DNA of 64,000 bases from Fibrobacter sp. UWEL (GTDB taxonomy: Bacteria; Fibrobacterota; Fibrobacteria; Fibrobacterales; Fibrobacteraceae), in contig NZ_FRBE01000010.1 in the NCBI RefSeq assembly GCF_900142535.1, positions 62,001 through 126,000 of the forward strand, given 5' to 3'. The translations under genes were made by a program, and so were the position numbers. How positions within the stretch are numbered: position 1 is the stretch's first letter; the number at the start of each line of letters is the position of its first letter. The notes beneath the pieces are model-generated. The model made no database searches and was not told the origin of the DNA. It saw only the letters and a list, made by a program, of their open reading frames with translations. Positions 33,248 through 41,758 of this stretch are shown piece after piece.

Positions 33248-33821
33248 AGCATCGATTTAAAGAAAGAGATCAAGATCGCTACCAGTAATATCACTACGGG
33301 AATGGCGACGAATAATGCGATATCGTCATCTTTCATATTTCCGATGTCGCACTTGCTTGGGGGCGTGTAATCTTTGTATTTCTCCTCAAGTTCGTCTAAT
33401 GTTTGGAGAATCTCGGACATTTCTGCTTCGGATACGTTACGGCTTTTTGCCTTGCGGGATAATTCCTGTTGTTTCTCGTCAACGGGATTTGCGGGGATAA
33501 TGGGCTTTGTTTTCTTTTTGGATATTGAATTCTTTACTGTCTCATCCCTGGTAAACGCAATATCGGGATATTGGACAGTCGGCTCTTCTTTGGTCGTAGC
33601 CTCTTCCATTTCGCGGAGGTAGCTATCTCGTGTAGGATCAAATCCGTCTGTTTCTATTTGCTGGATACGTCTGGTGACGATATTGATTCTTCCTGGGGTA
33701 GGATCATCTTGAATGATGTCCAGAATCTCGTACAGTTCCTCAAGAGGAAGCTTTCGAATATTGGATCGATGGGATCGAACTTACGGAAAGGATCTTCCTC
33801 TGGTGTAATTTTTAAAGTCAC
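33244..33821 (-). pseudogene. Hypothetical C-terminally membrane-anchored protein, frameshifted
   Basis: A GTG at 33821 with GGGGG upstream starts VTLKITPEEDPFRKFDPIDP. The frame then leaves the coding track near 33760-33766 and continues one frame over as NIRKLPLEELYEILDIIQDD, down to a C-terminal membrane segment (IALFVAIPVVILLVAILISF). Adding one base in GATCCAAT would join both parts into about 190 residues. In the present sequence only the part from the ATG at 33609 (121 residues) is continuous with a normal start. It overlaps the 3' end of the HAD gene by 4 bases on the other strand. No family is recognised. Confidence 0.6.
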
Positions 33822-33842
33822 TCTTTATCCCCCAAGTGCTCT

Positions 33843-34091
33843 TTAGAGCAAGTATATCCCTATTTCGTTCAGGAATTTATTCAGACAAAATAACGCAAAT
33901 CCCAGGATGGCAACGAGCAAGATAACGTATTGCACCGGGTGTTCCCTGAAGTCAAAATCACTGCCTTGATGAGAAACCTTACCCCGTACGATGGCGGTAA
34001 TGAACCAGGCGAAGAATATGACGGTAAGGATTAGGGACATTTCCCCTAAAATTACAAAAAATACAAGCTTTTTAGGCCCCGAAAGGTCCAA
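33843..34091 (-). CDS. Small two-span membrane protein
   Basis: Up to 82 residues with two hydrophobic segments (LILTVIFFAWFITAIV and YVILLVAILGFALFCLN) separated by a short charged loop. The frame opens at a TTG (34091); the ATG at 34040, preceded by TAGGGGAA, would give 65 residues and both membrane segments. It lies just upstream of the frameshifted membrane protein on the same strand, so the two may have been one operon. No function is recognised. Confidence 0.6.
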   Translation of the reverse strand: MDLSGPKKLVFFVILGEMSLILTVIFFAWFITAIVRGKVSHQGSDFDFREHPVQYVILLVAILGFALFCLNKFLNEIGIYLL

Positions 34092-34194
34092 TTCTCAAAA
34101 AACAAATTGAACCACTTATATATATTTATGGTCCCTAGTTTTCTAGGGGGAAGTTTTATCGACTATCCTGTATTTTTGACTACTTAGGTTTTTA

Positions 34195-37100
34195 ATGACG
34201 AATAAGTGTAAATGTGGGATTCTGATTAGCAAGACGCCCTACGAGAAGCGCTATGCCATCATGGAAGATGGCGAATTAGTGGAACTGATCGTAGATGGTG
34301 GCTCTGCTACCCAGATTCTCGGAAATATCTATAAGGGTATTGTCAAGAAGGTCCTTGCCGGAAAGCTTGCTTTCATCGACATCGGTCTTGATGCGGATGG
34401 CGTCCTGCTGCAGGAAGATGCAGTGGATCGTAGCGCTCCCCGTGGCAAGTTCGATCGCGAAGATGTTGCTGTAAGCATCGAAAAGGTGCTCCGCGCAGGT
34501 GACGAGGTGATGGTACAGGTGTCCGCCGAGCCCGAGGGCAAGAAGGGTGCCGGTCTTACCATGAACCTGAATTTGGCAGGAACCCTCCTGGTTTGCATGC
34601 CGGGTACCGACCTGATTCGCGTTTCCAAGCGTGAACGTGACCAGGGTCGACGTGCCGATATCAAGCGTTTTATCAATCATGCCAAGGCTCGCGACGTGGG
34701 CTACATTGTCCGTACCGAAGGTGTGAATGCTTCTGAAGTGGAACTGACCCAGGAAATGCGTGGTCTGGAAACCAAGTGGGAAGGCATCAAGGAAAACTAT
34801 GCCAACCTGAATGGTGCTGGCCTTATTTACGAGGAATCCAGTTCTACCAAGCGCGCCATTGGCGAATACATCAACGAAAACACCGATTATGTCTATATCG
34901 ACAATCGTGATGAGTATTTCGCTGTCCGCGACGATTTGAAGTCTTTCTCTCCGGATAAGCTGGACAAGGTGAAGCTCTGGAGCTCCGCCGAAAGCCTGTT
35001 CGAGTATTTCAAGGTGGAAAACGACTACGCCCGCTCCCTGCAGCGTACCGTACCTCTGCCCCGTGGTGGTAACCTGGTCATCGAACAGACCGCCGCTCTG
35101 GTGTCTATCGACGTGAATACCGGTCCCAAGGTCCATGGTAAGGATCAGGGCAAGATTATCCTGGAAACCAACATCGATGCCTGCCGCGAAATCGCCAAGC
35201 AGCTGCGCCTCCGTGACGTAGACGGCTTGACCATCGTGGACTTTATCGATATGGAAACCGAGGCTGACAATACCACGGTCTATAACGAATTTTGCAAGGC
35301 AATCCGCCGCGACAAGGCGGAAGTGACCCCGGCTACCATTAGCCAGTTTGGTCTGATGGAAATCAAGCGCAAGCGTGTTCATGTAGAACCGGTTGGCGGC
35401 AAGACTCATGTGTGCCCGGTTTGCTCTGGTGGTGGACGTACTGCTACTCTGGAAAGCACCCTGGGTATGATCGACCGCTGGATGGCTCGTGCCAGCGCCA
35501 AGGGGAACATGAACCAGGTGACTCTGGTGACCAACCCCTTCGTGGTGGATGTACTTGCCAAGGACCGCAGCCGCATGTTCAACTACCTGGAATACAAGCA
35601 TGGCATGACCATCGACTTGATCCAGGATGAAAATGCCCATGTGAACCAGTTCTGGATGTACAACGAGAATAAGGAAGACATCACAGACCAGTACAACTTT
35701 GCCGACGTGGAAAAGGTGGAAAAGCCTGCCAAGCCCAAGGCTCCCAAGCAGCCTGGCCAGAAGCGCAACCGTCGCGACAACCGCAACAAGGCAAAGCGTG
35801 AAATCCTCATCAGTAAGACTCCCTATGAAAAGCGTATCGCTATCATGGAAGACGGTGAGCTGGTGGAACTGGTAGTGGAAGGTGTTTCTTCCAACCGCGT
35901 TCTGGGTAACATTTACAAGGGCGTTGTCCAGAAGGTGCTCCCCGCACTGAAGGCTGCCTTTATTGATATCGGTATGGAAAAGGCCGGCTTCCTCCATCAG
36001 GAAGACGCCATGGATCGCGCAGAACTTCTCCGCCGTGAATACGGTGACGATGATGATGAAGGCGGTTCCGCAAAGGAAATTCCTATCGACCAGATTCTGA
36101 AGGAAGGCCAGGAAATCATGGTGCAGGTGGTGAAGGAACCCATCAGTACCAAGGGTGCCCGTCTGACCACACACTTGAGCTTTGCTGGCCGCTTCCTGGT
36201 CTGCATGCCTGGCACCAACTTCATTGGCGTGTCCAAGCGTGAACGTGACCCGGCCAAGCGTCGTGAATTCAAGAAGGTGGTCCGCCGCCTGAAGGGTCGC
36301 GATGTGGGCTATATCGTCCGTACCAACGGCCTGAACGAATCTGAATTTGAAATCAACAAGCAGATGCGTGAACTGGAAGCCAAGTGGGAAGAAACGAAGT
36401 TCAACTTCGAAAATCAGCCCGCAGAAACTTGCATCTACGAAGAATCTGATTCTATCGAACAGACGGTTCGCGAATACTTCAGCGACAATACCGATGTAGT
36501 CTACATCGATAATCGCGACGAGTACTTTGCCCTCCGCGACTACCTGCAGCGCCTGTCTCCGGACAAGCTGAACAAGGTGAAGCTGTGGAACGAAGACGTG
36601 AGCCTGTTCGAAAACTTCAAGATTGAAAACGATTACGCTCGCTCCCTGCAGCGCAAGGTTCCCCTGTCCAGCGACGGCAAGCCTCTTGGCTGGCTGATTC
36701 TGGAACAGACCGAAGCTCTGGTTTCTATCAAGGTGGACGTTCCTGAGATGACCAACAACTGCGCTGCAGTGGTCTGCCAGGAAATTGCAAAGCAGTTGCG
36801 TCTCCGTGACGTGGGCGGCTTGATTATCATCAAGTTCCCGGAATTCGCTGACGAATCTGTTCGCGAAACGGTGTACACCGAATTCCGTAAGGCTATTCGT
36901 CGTGACAAGGCTCCCATTAGTCCGTCTCCCGTTAGCCAGTTCGGCCTGATGGAAGTGACCCGCAAGCGTGTCCGCGTGAACCTCATGACTGAAAAGACGG
37001 AAGTCTGCTCTGTCTGCTGTGGCGGTGGCCGTATCGGTACCATCAACGGCACTCTGGGCATGATCGACCGCTGGATGTCCCGTGCTCACAACAAGGGCCG

Positions 37101-37299
37101 TCTCCGCGACGTTACCCTGGTAGTGAACCCGGCTGTGGTAGATGAACTGTGCAAGAATGATTGCAACATTTATCGCTATCTGGAATCCAAGCACTTCATA
37201 AAGATCAACTTGGTGGAAGACAGCCACGCTCACGTAAATCAGTACTGGATGTACGACAAGAATAACGAAGATATTACAGAACTGTATAACTTCGCGTAA
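34195..37299 (+). CDS. RNase G/E-type protein built of two fused copies, second copy lacking catalytic aspartates
   Basis: Residues ~8-505 and ~536-1034 are two full RNase G/E units in a row (both begin ILISKTPYEKR and IMEDGELVEL), joined by a Lys/Pro/Arg-rich linker. Copy 1 keeps both metal-binding aspartates, in SIDVNTG (D306) and TIVDFIDM (D349), and the zinc link CPVCSGGG. Copy 2 has SIKVDVP (K846) and IIIKFPEF (K880) at these places, though CSVCCGGG remains. Copy 2 has the better S1 domain (VLPALKAAFIDIG), while copy 1 is one residue short there. The protein should process rRNA and mRNA, with copy 1 as the enzyme and copy 2 perhaps for binding or assembly. A hairpin (CCCTAG with CTAGGG) lies in the leader. 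Confidence 0.9.
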   Translation: MTNKCKCGILISKTPYEKRYAIMEDGELVELIVDGGSATQILGNIYKGIVKKVLAGKLAFIDIGLDADGVLLQEDAVDRSAPRGKFDREDVAVSIEKVLRAGDEVMVQVSAEPEGKKGAGLTMNLNLAGTLLVCMPGTDLIRVSKRERDQGRRADIKRFINHAKARDVGYIVRTEGVNASEVELTQEMRGLETKWEGIKENYANLNGAGLIYEESSSTKRAIGEYINENTDYVYIDNRDEYFAVRDDLKSFSPDKLDKVKLWSSAESLFEYFKVENDYARSLQRTVPLPRGGNLVIEQTAALVSIDVNTGPKVHGKDQGKIILETNIDACREIAKQLRLRDVDGLTIVDFIDMETEADNTTVYNEFCKAIRRDKAEVTPATISQFGLMEIKRKRVHVEPVGGKTHVCPVCSGGGRTATLESTLGMIDRWMARASAKGNMNQVTLVTNPFVVDVLAKDRSRMFNYLEYKHGMTIDLIQDENAHVNQFWMYNENKEDITDQYNFADVEKVEKPAKPKAPKQPGQKRNRRDNRNKAKREILISKTPYEKRIAIMEDGELVELVVEGVSSNRVLGNIYKGVVQKVLPALKAAFIDIGMEKAGFLHQEDAMDRAELLRREYGDDDDEGGSAKEIPIDQILKEGQEIMVQVVKEPISTKGARLTTHLSFAGRFLVCMPGTNFIGVSKRERDPAKRREFKKVVRRLKGRDVGYIVRTNGLNESEFEINKQMRELEAKWEETKFNFENQPAETCIYEESDSIEQTVREYFSDNTDVVYIDNRDEYFALRDYLQRLSPDKLNKVKLWNEDVSLFENFKIENDYARSLQRKVPLSSDGKPLGWLILEQTEALVSIKVDVPEMTNNCAAVVCQEIAKQLRLRDVGGLIIIKFPEFADESVRETVYTEFRKAIRRDKAPISPSPVSQFGLMEVTRKRVRVNLMTEKTEVCSVCCGGGRIGTINGTLGMIDRWMSRAHNKGRLRDVTLVVNPAVVDELCKNDCNIYRYLESKHFIKINLVEDSHAHVNQYWMYDKNNEDITELYNFA

Positions 37300-37308
37300 T
37301 GAGATGCA

Positions 37309-37389
37309 GAGGGGGTGCCCCCCTCTGGACTCCCCCAAAAAAGGAATGTGCTATCACAAGCAAAGCTTGTTCAGCGCATTCCTTTTTTC
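37309..37389 (+). terminator. Repeat hairpin and terminator after the RNase gene
   Basis: GAGGGGG with CCCCCTC at 37309-37325, part of a GC-rich repeat also seen near 15220, is followed by a long A-T-flanked stem (AAAAAAGGAATG with GCATTCCTTTTTT, 37337-37389). Confidence 0.75.
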
Positions 37390-37444
37390 GTTGAGGGGAG
37401 GTGGAACCTCCTCCTCAATTTTGTCGGGTTGTCGTTATAAAAAT

Positions 37445-37470
37445 GGATACCCCAGTTTTCTGGGGTATCC
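37445..37470. terminator. Terminator of the first fibro-slime gene
   Basis: GGATACCCCAG pairs perfectly with CTGGGGTATCC around TTTT, flanked by A-rich sequence on the left, which becomes the T run in the minus-strand transcript. Confidence 0.85.
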
Positions 37471-37496
37471 TTGGGTTTTGTTGGTCGGATGAGGTT

Positions 37497-40400
37497 TTAG
37501 AAACTTAGGTTTACCTTGGTGGTGGAACTGCGGCGGACGCCCATGAGCTTGTCGCGGGTTTGGTCCAGAGTGGTCTTGCCGTTGACCTTGATTTTCAGCT
37601 GGAGTCGGGCGATGTAAACGCCTGTGGCTACCAGGCGGCCACTGTCACTACGCATGTTCCAGGCCAGGAACAGCCTGCCGCTGTTGGTTAGGCAGTTCCC
37701 CTGTCCATTTGTGTCCTTGTACAGGTCACTATTGCAGGTGACGGTTCCGTGATCGCCTCCCACGTATTCGCCAAACTGGCTGTAGTAGCGGGTTTGATAA
37801 GTCATGACTACCGCATCCTCGGAAAGGAGCGTCTTTGTGCCGCCTCGATATTCTTCGATGCTGTACTGGTTCAGATCCCCGTTGTGGAGGGCTTCCAGGG
37901 TGGCGCCTGTAATACCCGCTTCCTTCAGGACTTCATCATATTGTCCGTTCCTGATGGATTCGAATACATCGGCAGACGTCGTGGTGGTCACTTCCTTCAC
38001 GGTGATGCTTGTGTCGCGACTCATCTCGATGTTGTCCTGGGTCAGTTTATTCACCGCGGTGAGTATAGTCTTGGATGTTTTTGATTCGTAATTCTCGGTT
38101 GTGATGGATCCGTCCTTAACGCCTTCAATAAAACTTGCGATACTTGCACTATCGGCCCCTTCAAAATAGGCTTCTCCAACTACGTCTGTTGCAATGTCTA
38201 CGAACAGCTGGGCCAATGCCTGGTCCTCGGTAAGGGCAGTGATGGTGGTGTCGTAGGTGGTGGTCTTACCAAGTTTCGTTTCGATGAAGGCGTCCAGCAG
38301 ATCCACCTGGTTCTGGGTTTCTTGCGTCAGGATGTCCGCGATGCTATAGTCGATTACGCTACCCTGAACGCCATACTTGCTGCCCATCTCTTCCACAGAG
38401 AGGGAGGCATCTTTTTCAAGAATGGACTGTGTGGTTGCCTGGGTATTGGCAATGATTCCGAAGGGGTCTTCTCCGACGGTGACCAGGTTGGGGCTTTCGT
38501 TGGATACTTCCTGCTGTCCGGTAATGGTAATCCAGGGATTGTCCTTGTGGGGCTTATTTCCGGAAAGGTCCGTTGCCGGCTCGGGGATGTTGTAGGCCAG
38601 CTGTATCCTGTCGCCGTTATCCGGAAGAACCGCGTTCTCTGTGGAGGGACTGAACACGAGAATCATTGTGTTTCCGTTACCGCTTTGCAACACGGGTTTC
38701 TCGGGATCTGCGGCCTCGCCGTTTCTCATGCAGGTGTAGTTGAAAATGCTCTTGAAGTTCTTTCGGGATTCGTCAGAGAGGGCTTCGCTAAAGGTCAGTT
38801 CCAGCTGGCGGTTGCCATCGCTGTTCTTGCTCTTTACCGCCTTCTTCATGACAGGGCCTACGCTATCCGCTACCATCTGGTATTGAGAGTCGAAATGTTC
38901 CTCGACTTTACCTTCCTTGTGGGTAAACCAGGTGTGGATGGATCCTGTGTAAGGTTCGCTTTCCCCGCCGGTAAATACCTTGGAGCCAAATCCGCAGGTT
39001 TCGTCACTGCAGTCCGCTGCGAGATATTCAATTTCCGTATCGCTAATCTGGTCGAACTTGCTTGTGCTGGGGAAGTCTTCTCCAAAGCTGATTTGCAGGC
39101 TGTTCAAGATGTTGGTGGAATTGATGGCCTTGTCAAACTTGGCGTAAAGTCGATCGGCACGTCCATCGCCATTGCGATCGTAGATGGAGGCTGCGATTAC
39201 CTTGGGTTCCGGAGATTCAATAAATACAAGATTTGTCCAGTAGGAGGCCGTTGCCGCAGAGCCCTTTGCAATGAGGGTAGCGCCTTCTACAGCGCCGTTG
39301 GCATGGACCTTGAAATGGGCCTGGGCGTTTTCGTCTAGGTTGATGGAGGTGATGGAGTTTCCGTTGGTATCAAGAATGTCGATGTCGCCACCTACAATGG
39401 AAAGATTGACTTTACGGTTATAGTTGGAAACCTGGGCCCATTCTTCAAAGAAGGTAATGTAGACGTCGTAATCCTTGTTGGCCCACTTGCCAATTTGCAA
39501 CGTATCGCCGGAAACTTCCTTTCCCAGAATTTTCCAGCTGCTGTCGGCAAAGGCGATGCTGGGAATGGCGTAGGAAGGAATAATGATTTCGATTTTTGTC
39601 ACCTGGCTGGGATCGGACTTCAAGGTGATTTCCAGGAAGTAGTGTCCCGGAGCCAAGGTGTAGTTGTCTACAATCTTTGCGGAATCGATGGTGAAGGTGG
39701 AATCGCTTGTGATTTCAATACCTTCGTAGTAGGTACCAACCTTAGGGAAGGATTCTCCTTCGGCGCCCAGGTTGCCTCCTGTGAGTTTGAAGGTGGAAGC
39801 ACCTCCGGTGGTGTCCATAGTGGTCTTGGCCTTGGCGGAAAAGTCGCAACTGAGCGCATCCTTCTTGGTGACCTGCCAGACTTCATATGATTTTACGGTT
39901 CCCTTCTGGTCGGCGGAAACAAACATGCTGGCATCCGTCTTGAGATCGATGGACGTGCGCATCTTGAAATTGCCTTGCACCCTATAGCGTTCCGTGTAGA
40001 AGATGTAGAAGTTGTATTCCTGGCCTTCGGTAAGTCCCAAGGTGTCCAGATTGACGGAGGCGCTTCTGCGGTCATGAACTCCGCCGATGTCTACTACCAA
40101 TTTGTTGTCGATGAAAACCCATACATCGTCATCGCCCAGGAATTCAAATTCCTGACCGCGGACATATTCGAACTTGGCCTGCACCTTCATGGACATGCCG
40201 TAGTTATGGTATGCCTTGCTGGAAGTTTTTCCGCTTCCGTCAATGCCAGAGAAGCCCGAGGGAATGGAATCGTAATAAGGGTTGGGAATGGTCTTTTCAT
40301 CATCCAGGTACTGGAAGTCATCCAGCAGGAACATGCCGCCACGAGCTTCCCCTGTGGATTCCGCGGATTTACTATCCATCTGTCCGCGCCAGATTCCGTC

Positions 40401-41585
40401 ATCGTCCATGACCAAGGTCAGGTCGCGGCAGGTGGCGTTGGTATAGGCCTTGCCGTTCTTAACAGTAATGGTATCGGGAATAAACCAGTGGTTGAGATAT
40501 TCCGCATTCTGGCATTGGCCTTCCCAGTCAAAGAGTTCGTTACGGACGGGTACGCCATTTTTTCCTAAGGTCGTTTCCACCATGCCGTGAATCACGGAGG
40601 TTCCATCGTTCTTGCAGTTTCCCGTTTCCGTAACGCTGGTTCCCTTGGCCCCTGTGGGAGTGGAGTTGGGCCAGCAGAGATTGTTGTTGTCTCCGCCAAA
40701 GTCAGAACTGATACCGTCACCCCCGCGGGCAGTTTTACCGCCTAAGGAGTCTGCACGGGTCTTGGGATTGTACTTGGCGACGTTATCGTAGGAACCGTCG
40801 TACCAGTCGAACATCATGACGGGCAGTTTCTTGGTGGGGCAATCGCTGAGGATACCCGGATATTCCGTATAGAGGCTGGGGGCATCCCCGTTGTAGGCGC
40901 GAATCCAGAGGGTGTCACTGAGAGCTGCGATGCTGTCCAGGGCGATTTCACTTTCTGCGGAAACCTGGTTTAAGACCACTCCTTCCATGCCGTAGAACTT
41001 GTTGCCCACGGTCTGTTTAAAATACACGCTGAACTCGCCTGCGGGCTTGGTAATCTTCTTTTCGTACCAGCCGCAGTAATTGTTCACGGAGGTCATGATT
41101 CCCGTGGAATCCCCGTTCAAATAGAGAATGGCGTTGGTGTTGGTCCAGGGTGCCAAAAAACGCAGGACCTTGCTGCCCGATACTTTGACGGCGCTGCTGG
41201 AAGAATTCGTCTTGGATGAACTGGAACTTTGGGCGCTAGGGGAACCTACGCTCAGGCTTCCGCTTTTGGAGATCGTAATGTCAAAGGTGCCGCCGGTAGC
41301 CCCGAGAAGGTCGGCTACGGTTTGTTCGTCGGAAACGGACTTGGTGCAGCTTTCATCGCTAAAGAAGGCAATGGTTCGCTGGGCGGGCTTGCTGGTGTTG
41401 AACTCGTAGGAGTAGGATCCCTTGCTTCCGGCATTGCTACAGCCGGACTGCTGTCCGCCATCTACCTTGAAGTACAGGCTCTCGCCATCGTAATTGATGT
41501 TGCCTGCATAATCTGCTGCAAACACGCCTGCTGAAATAAGGGGGAAACCAACCAAGGCTGCCAGGATTTTTTTGTCACACCACAT
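37497..41585 (-). CDS. Giant fibro-slime domain surface protein 1
   Basis: The ATG at 41585 has GGGAG 8 bases upstream and starts a signal peptide (MWCDKKILAALVG to GVFA). In about 1362 residues one sees an N-terminal beta domain, a Ser-rich linker (~120-135), a Trp-rich repeat-like domain (APWTNTNAILYLNGD, CGWY), and the fibro-slime domain with FLGDDDVWVFIDNKLVVDIGG (near 482-500) and NFKMRTSIDL. Ig-like parts, a calcium-type DRNGDGRAD motif (near 800) and a helical region follow, ending in AWNMRSDSGRLVATGVYIARL, a FlgD-like tail. Such proteins are exported and tied to cellulose adhesion in Fibrobacter; the exact role here is not known. Confidence 0.88.
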   Translation of the reverse strand: MWCDKKILAALVGFPLISAGVFAADYAGNINYDGESLYFKVDGGQQSGCSNAGSKGSYSYEFNTSKPAQRTIAFFSDESCTKSVSDEQTVADLLGATGGTFDITISKSGSLSVGSPSAQSSSSSKTNSSSSAVKVSGSKVLRFLAPWTNTNAILYLNGDSTGIMTSVNNYCGWYEKKITKPAGEFSVYFKQTVGNKFYGMEGVVLNQVSAESEIALDSIAALSDTLWIRAYNGDAPSLYTEYPGILSDCPTKKLPVMMFDWYDGSYDNVAKYNPKTRADSLGGKTARGGDGISSDFGGDNNNLCWPNSTPTGAKGTSVTETGNCKNDGTSVIHGMVETTLGKNGVPVRNELFDWEGQCQNAEYLNHWFIPDTITVKNGKAYTNATCRDLTLVMDDDGIWRGQMDSKSAESTGEARGGMFLLDDFQYLDDEKTIPNPYYDSIPSGFSGIDGSGKTSSKAYHNYGMSMKVQAKFEYVRGQEFEFLGDDDVWVFIDNKLVVDIGGVHDRRSASVNLDTLGLTEGQEYNFYIFYTERYRVQGNFKMRTSIDLKTDASMFVSADQKGTVKSYEVWQVTKKDALSCDFSAKAKTTMDTTGGASTFKLTGGNLGAEGESFPKVGTYYEGIEITSDSTFTIDSAKIVDNYTLAPGHYFLEITLKSDPSQVTKIEIIIPSYAIPSIAFADSSWKILGKEVSGDTLQIGKWANKDYDVYITFFEEWAQVSNYNRKVNLSIVGGDIDILDTNGNSITSINLDENAQAHFKVHANGAVEGATLIAKGSAATASYWTNLVFIESPEPKVIAASIYDRNGDGRADRLYAKFDKAINSTNILNSLQISFGEDFPSTSKFDQISDTEIEYLAADCSDETCGFGSKVFTGGESEPYTGSIHTWFTHKEGKVEEHFDSQYQMVADSVGPVMKKAVKSKNSDGNRQLELTFSEALSDESRKNFKSIFNYTCMRNGEAADPEKPVLQSGNGNTMILVFSPSTENAVLPDNGDRIQLAYNIPEPATDLSGNKPHKDNPWITITGQQEVSNESPNLVTVGEDPFGIIANTQATTQSILEKDASLSVEEMGSKYGVQGSVIDYSIADILTQETQNQVDLLDAFIETKLGKTTTYDTTITALTEDQALAQLFVDIATDVVGEAYFEGADSASIASFIEGVKDGSITTENYESKTSKTILTAVNKLTQDNIEMSRDTSITVKEVTTTTSADVFESIRNGQYDEVLKEAGITGATLEALHNGDLNQYSIEEYRGGTKTLLSEDAVVMTYQTRYYSQFGEYVGGDHGTVTCNSDLYKDTNGQGNCLTNSGRLFLAWNMRSDSGRLVATGVYIARLQLKIKVNGKTTLDQTRDKLMGVRRSSTTKVNLSF

Positions 41586-41700
41586 TCTATCGTCTCCCAA
41601 AATATCTGGTTTTATCCAAAGGTATCTATAATCTGGAGAAAAAGACGCAAAACGCCTTCTGGGGCCTTTTTATGCGTGTTAGAAAATGTGCTTTCCGTGT

Positions 41701-41735
41701 AAAAAAAGTAGCGCTCCGAAGAGCGCTACAAAAGT
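41701..41735 (-). terminator. Terminator of fibro-slime gene 2
   Basis: GTAGCGCTC pairs with GAGCGCTAC around CGAA. The A7 on the left becomes a T run on the minus strand. Confidence 0.85.
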
Positions 41736-41758
41736 TTTGAAAAAGGATTTTCTAGAGG

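Noticed and set aside
34276-37338. A 1020-codon open frame on the minus strand across the RNase G/E gene
   Set aside because: It mirrors the RNase gene codon by codon. The strong codon bias of this genome leaves few stops on the opposite strand. The product has no recognisable domain, while the plus strand encodes a clear RNase.
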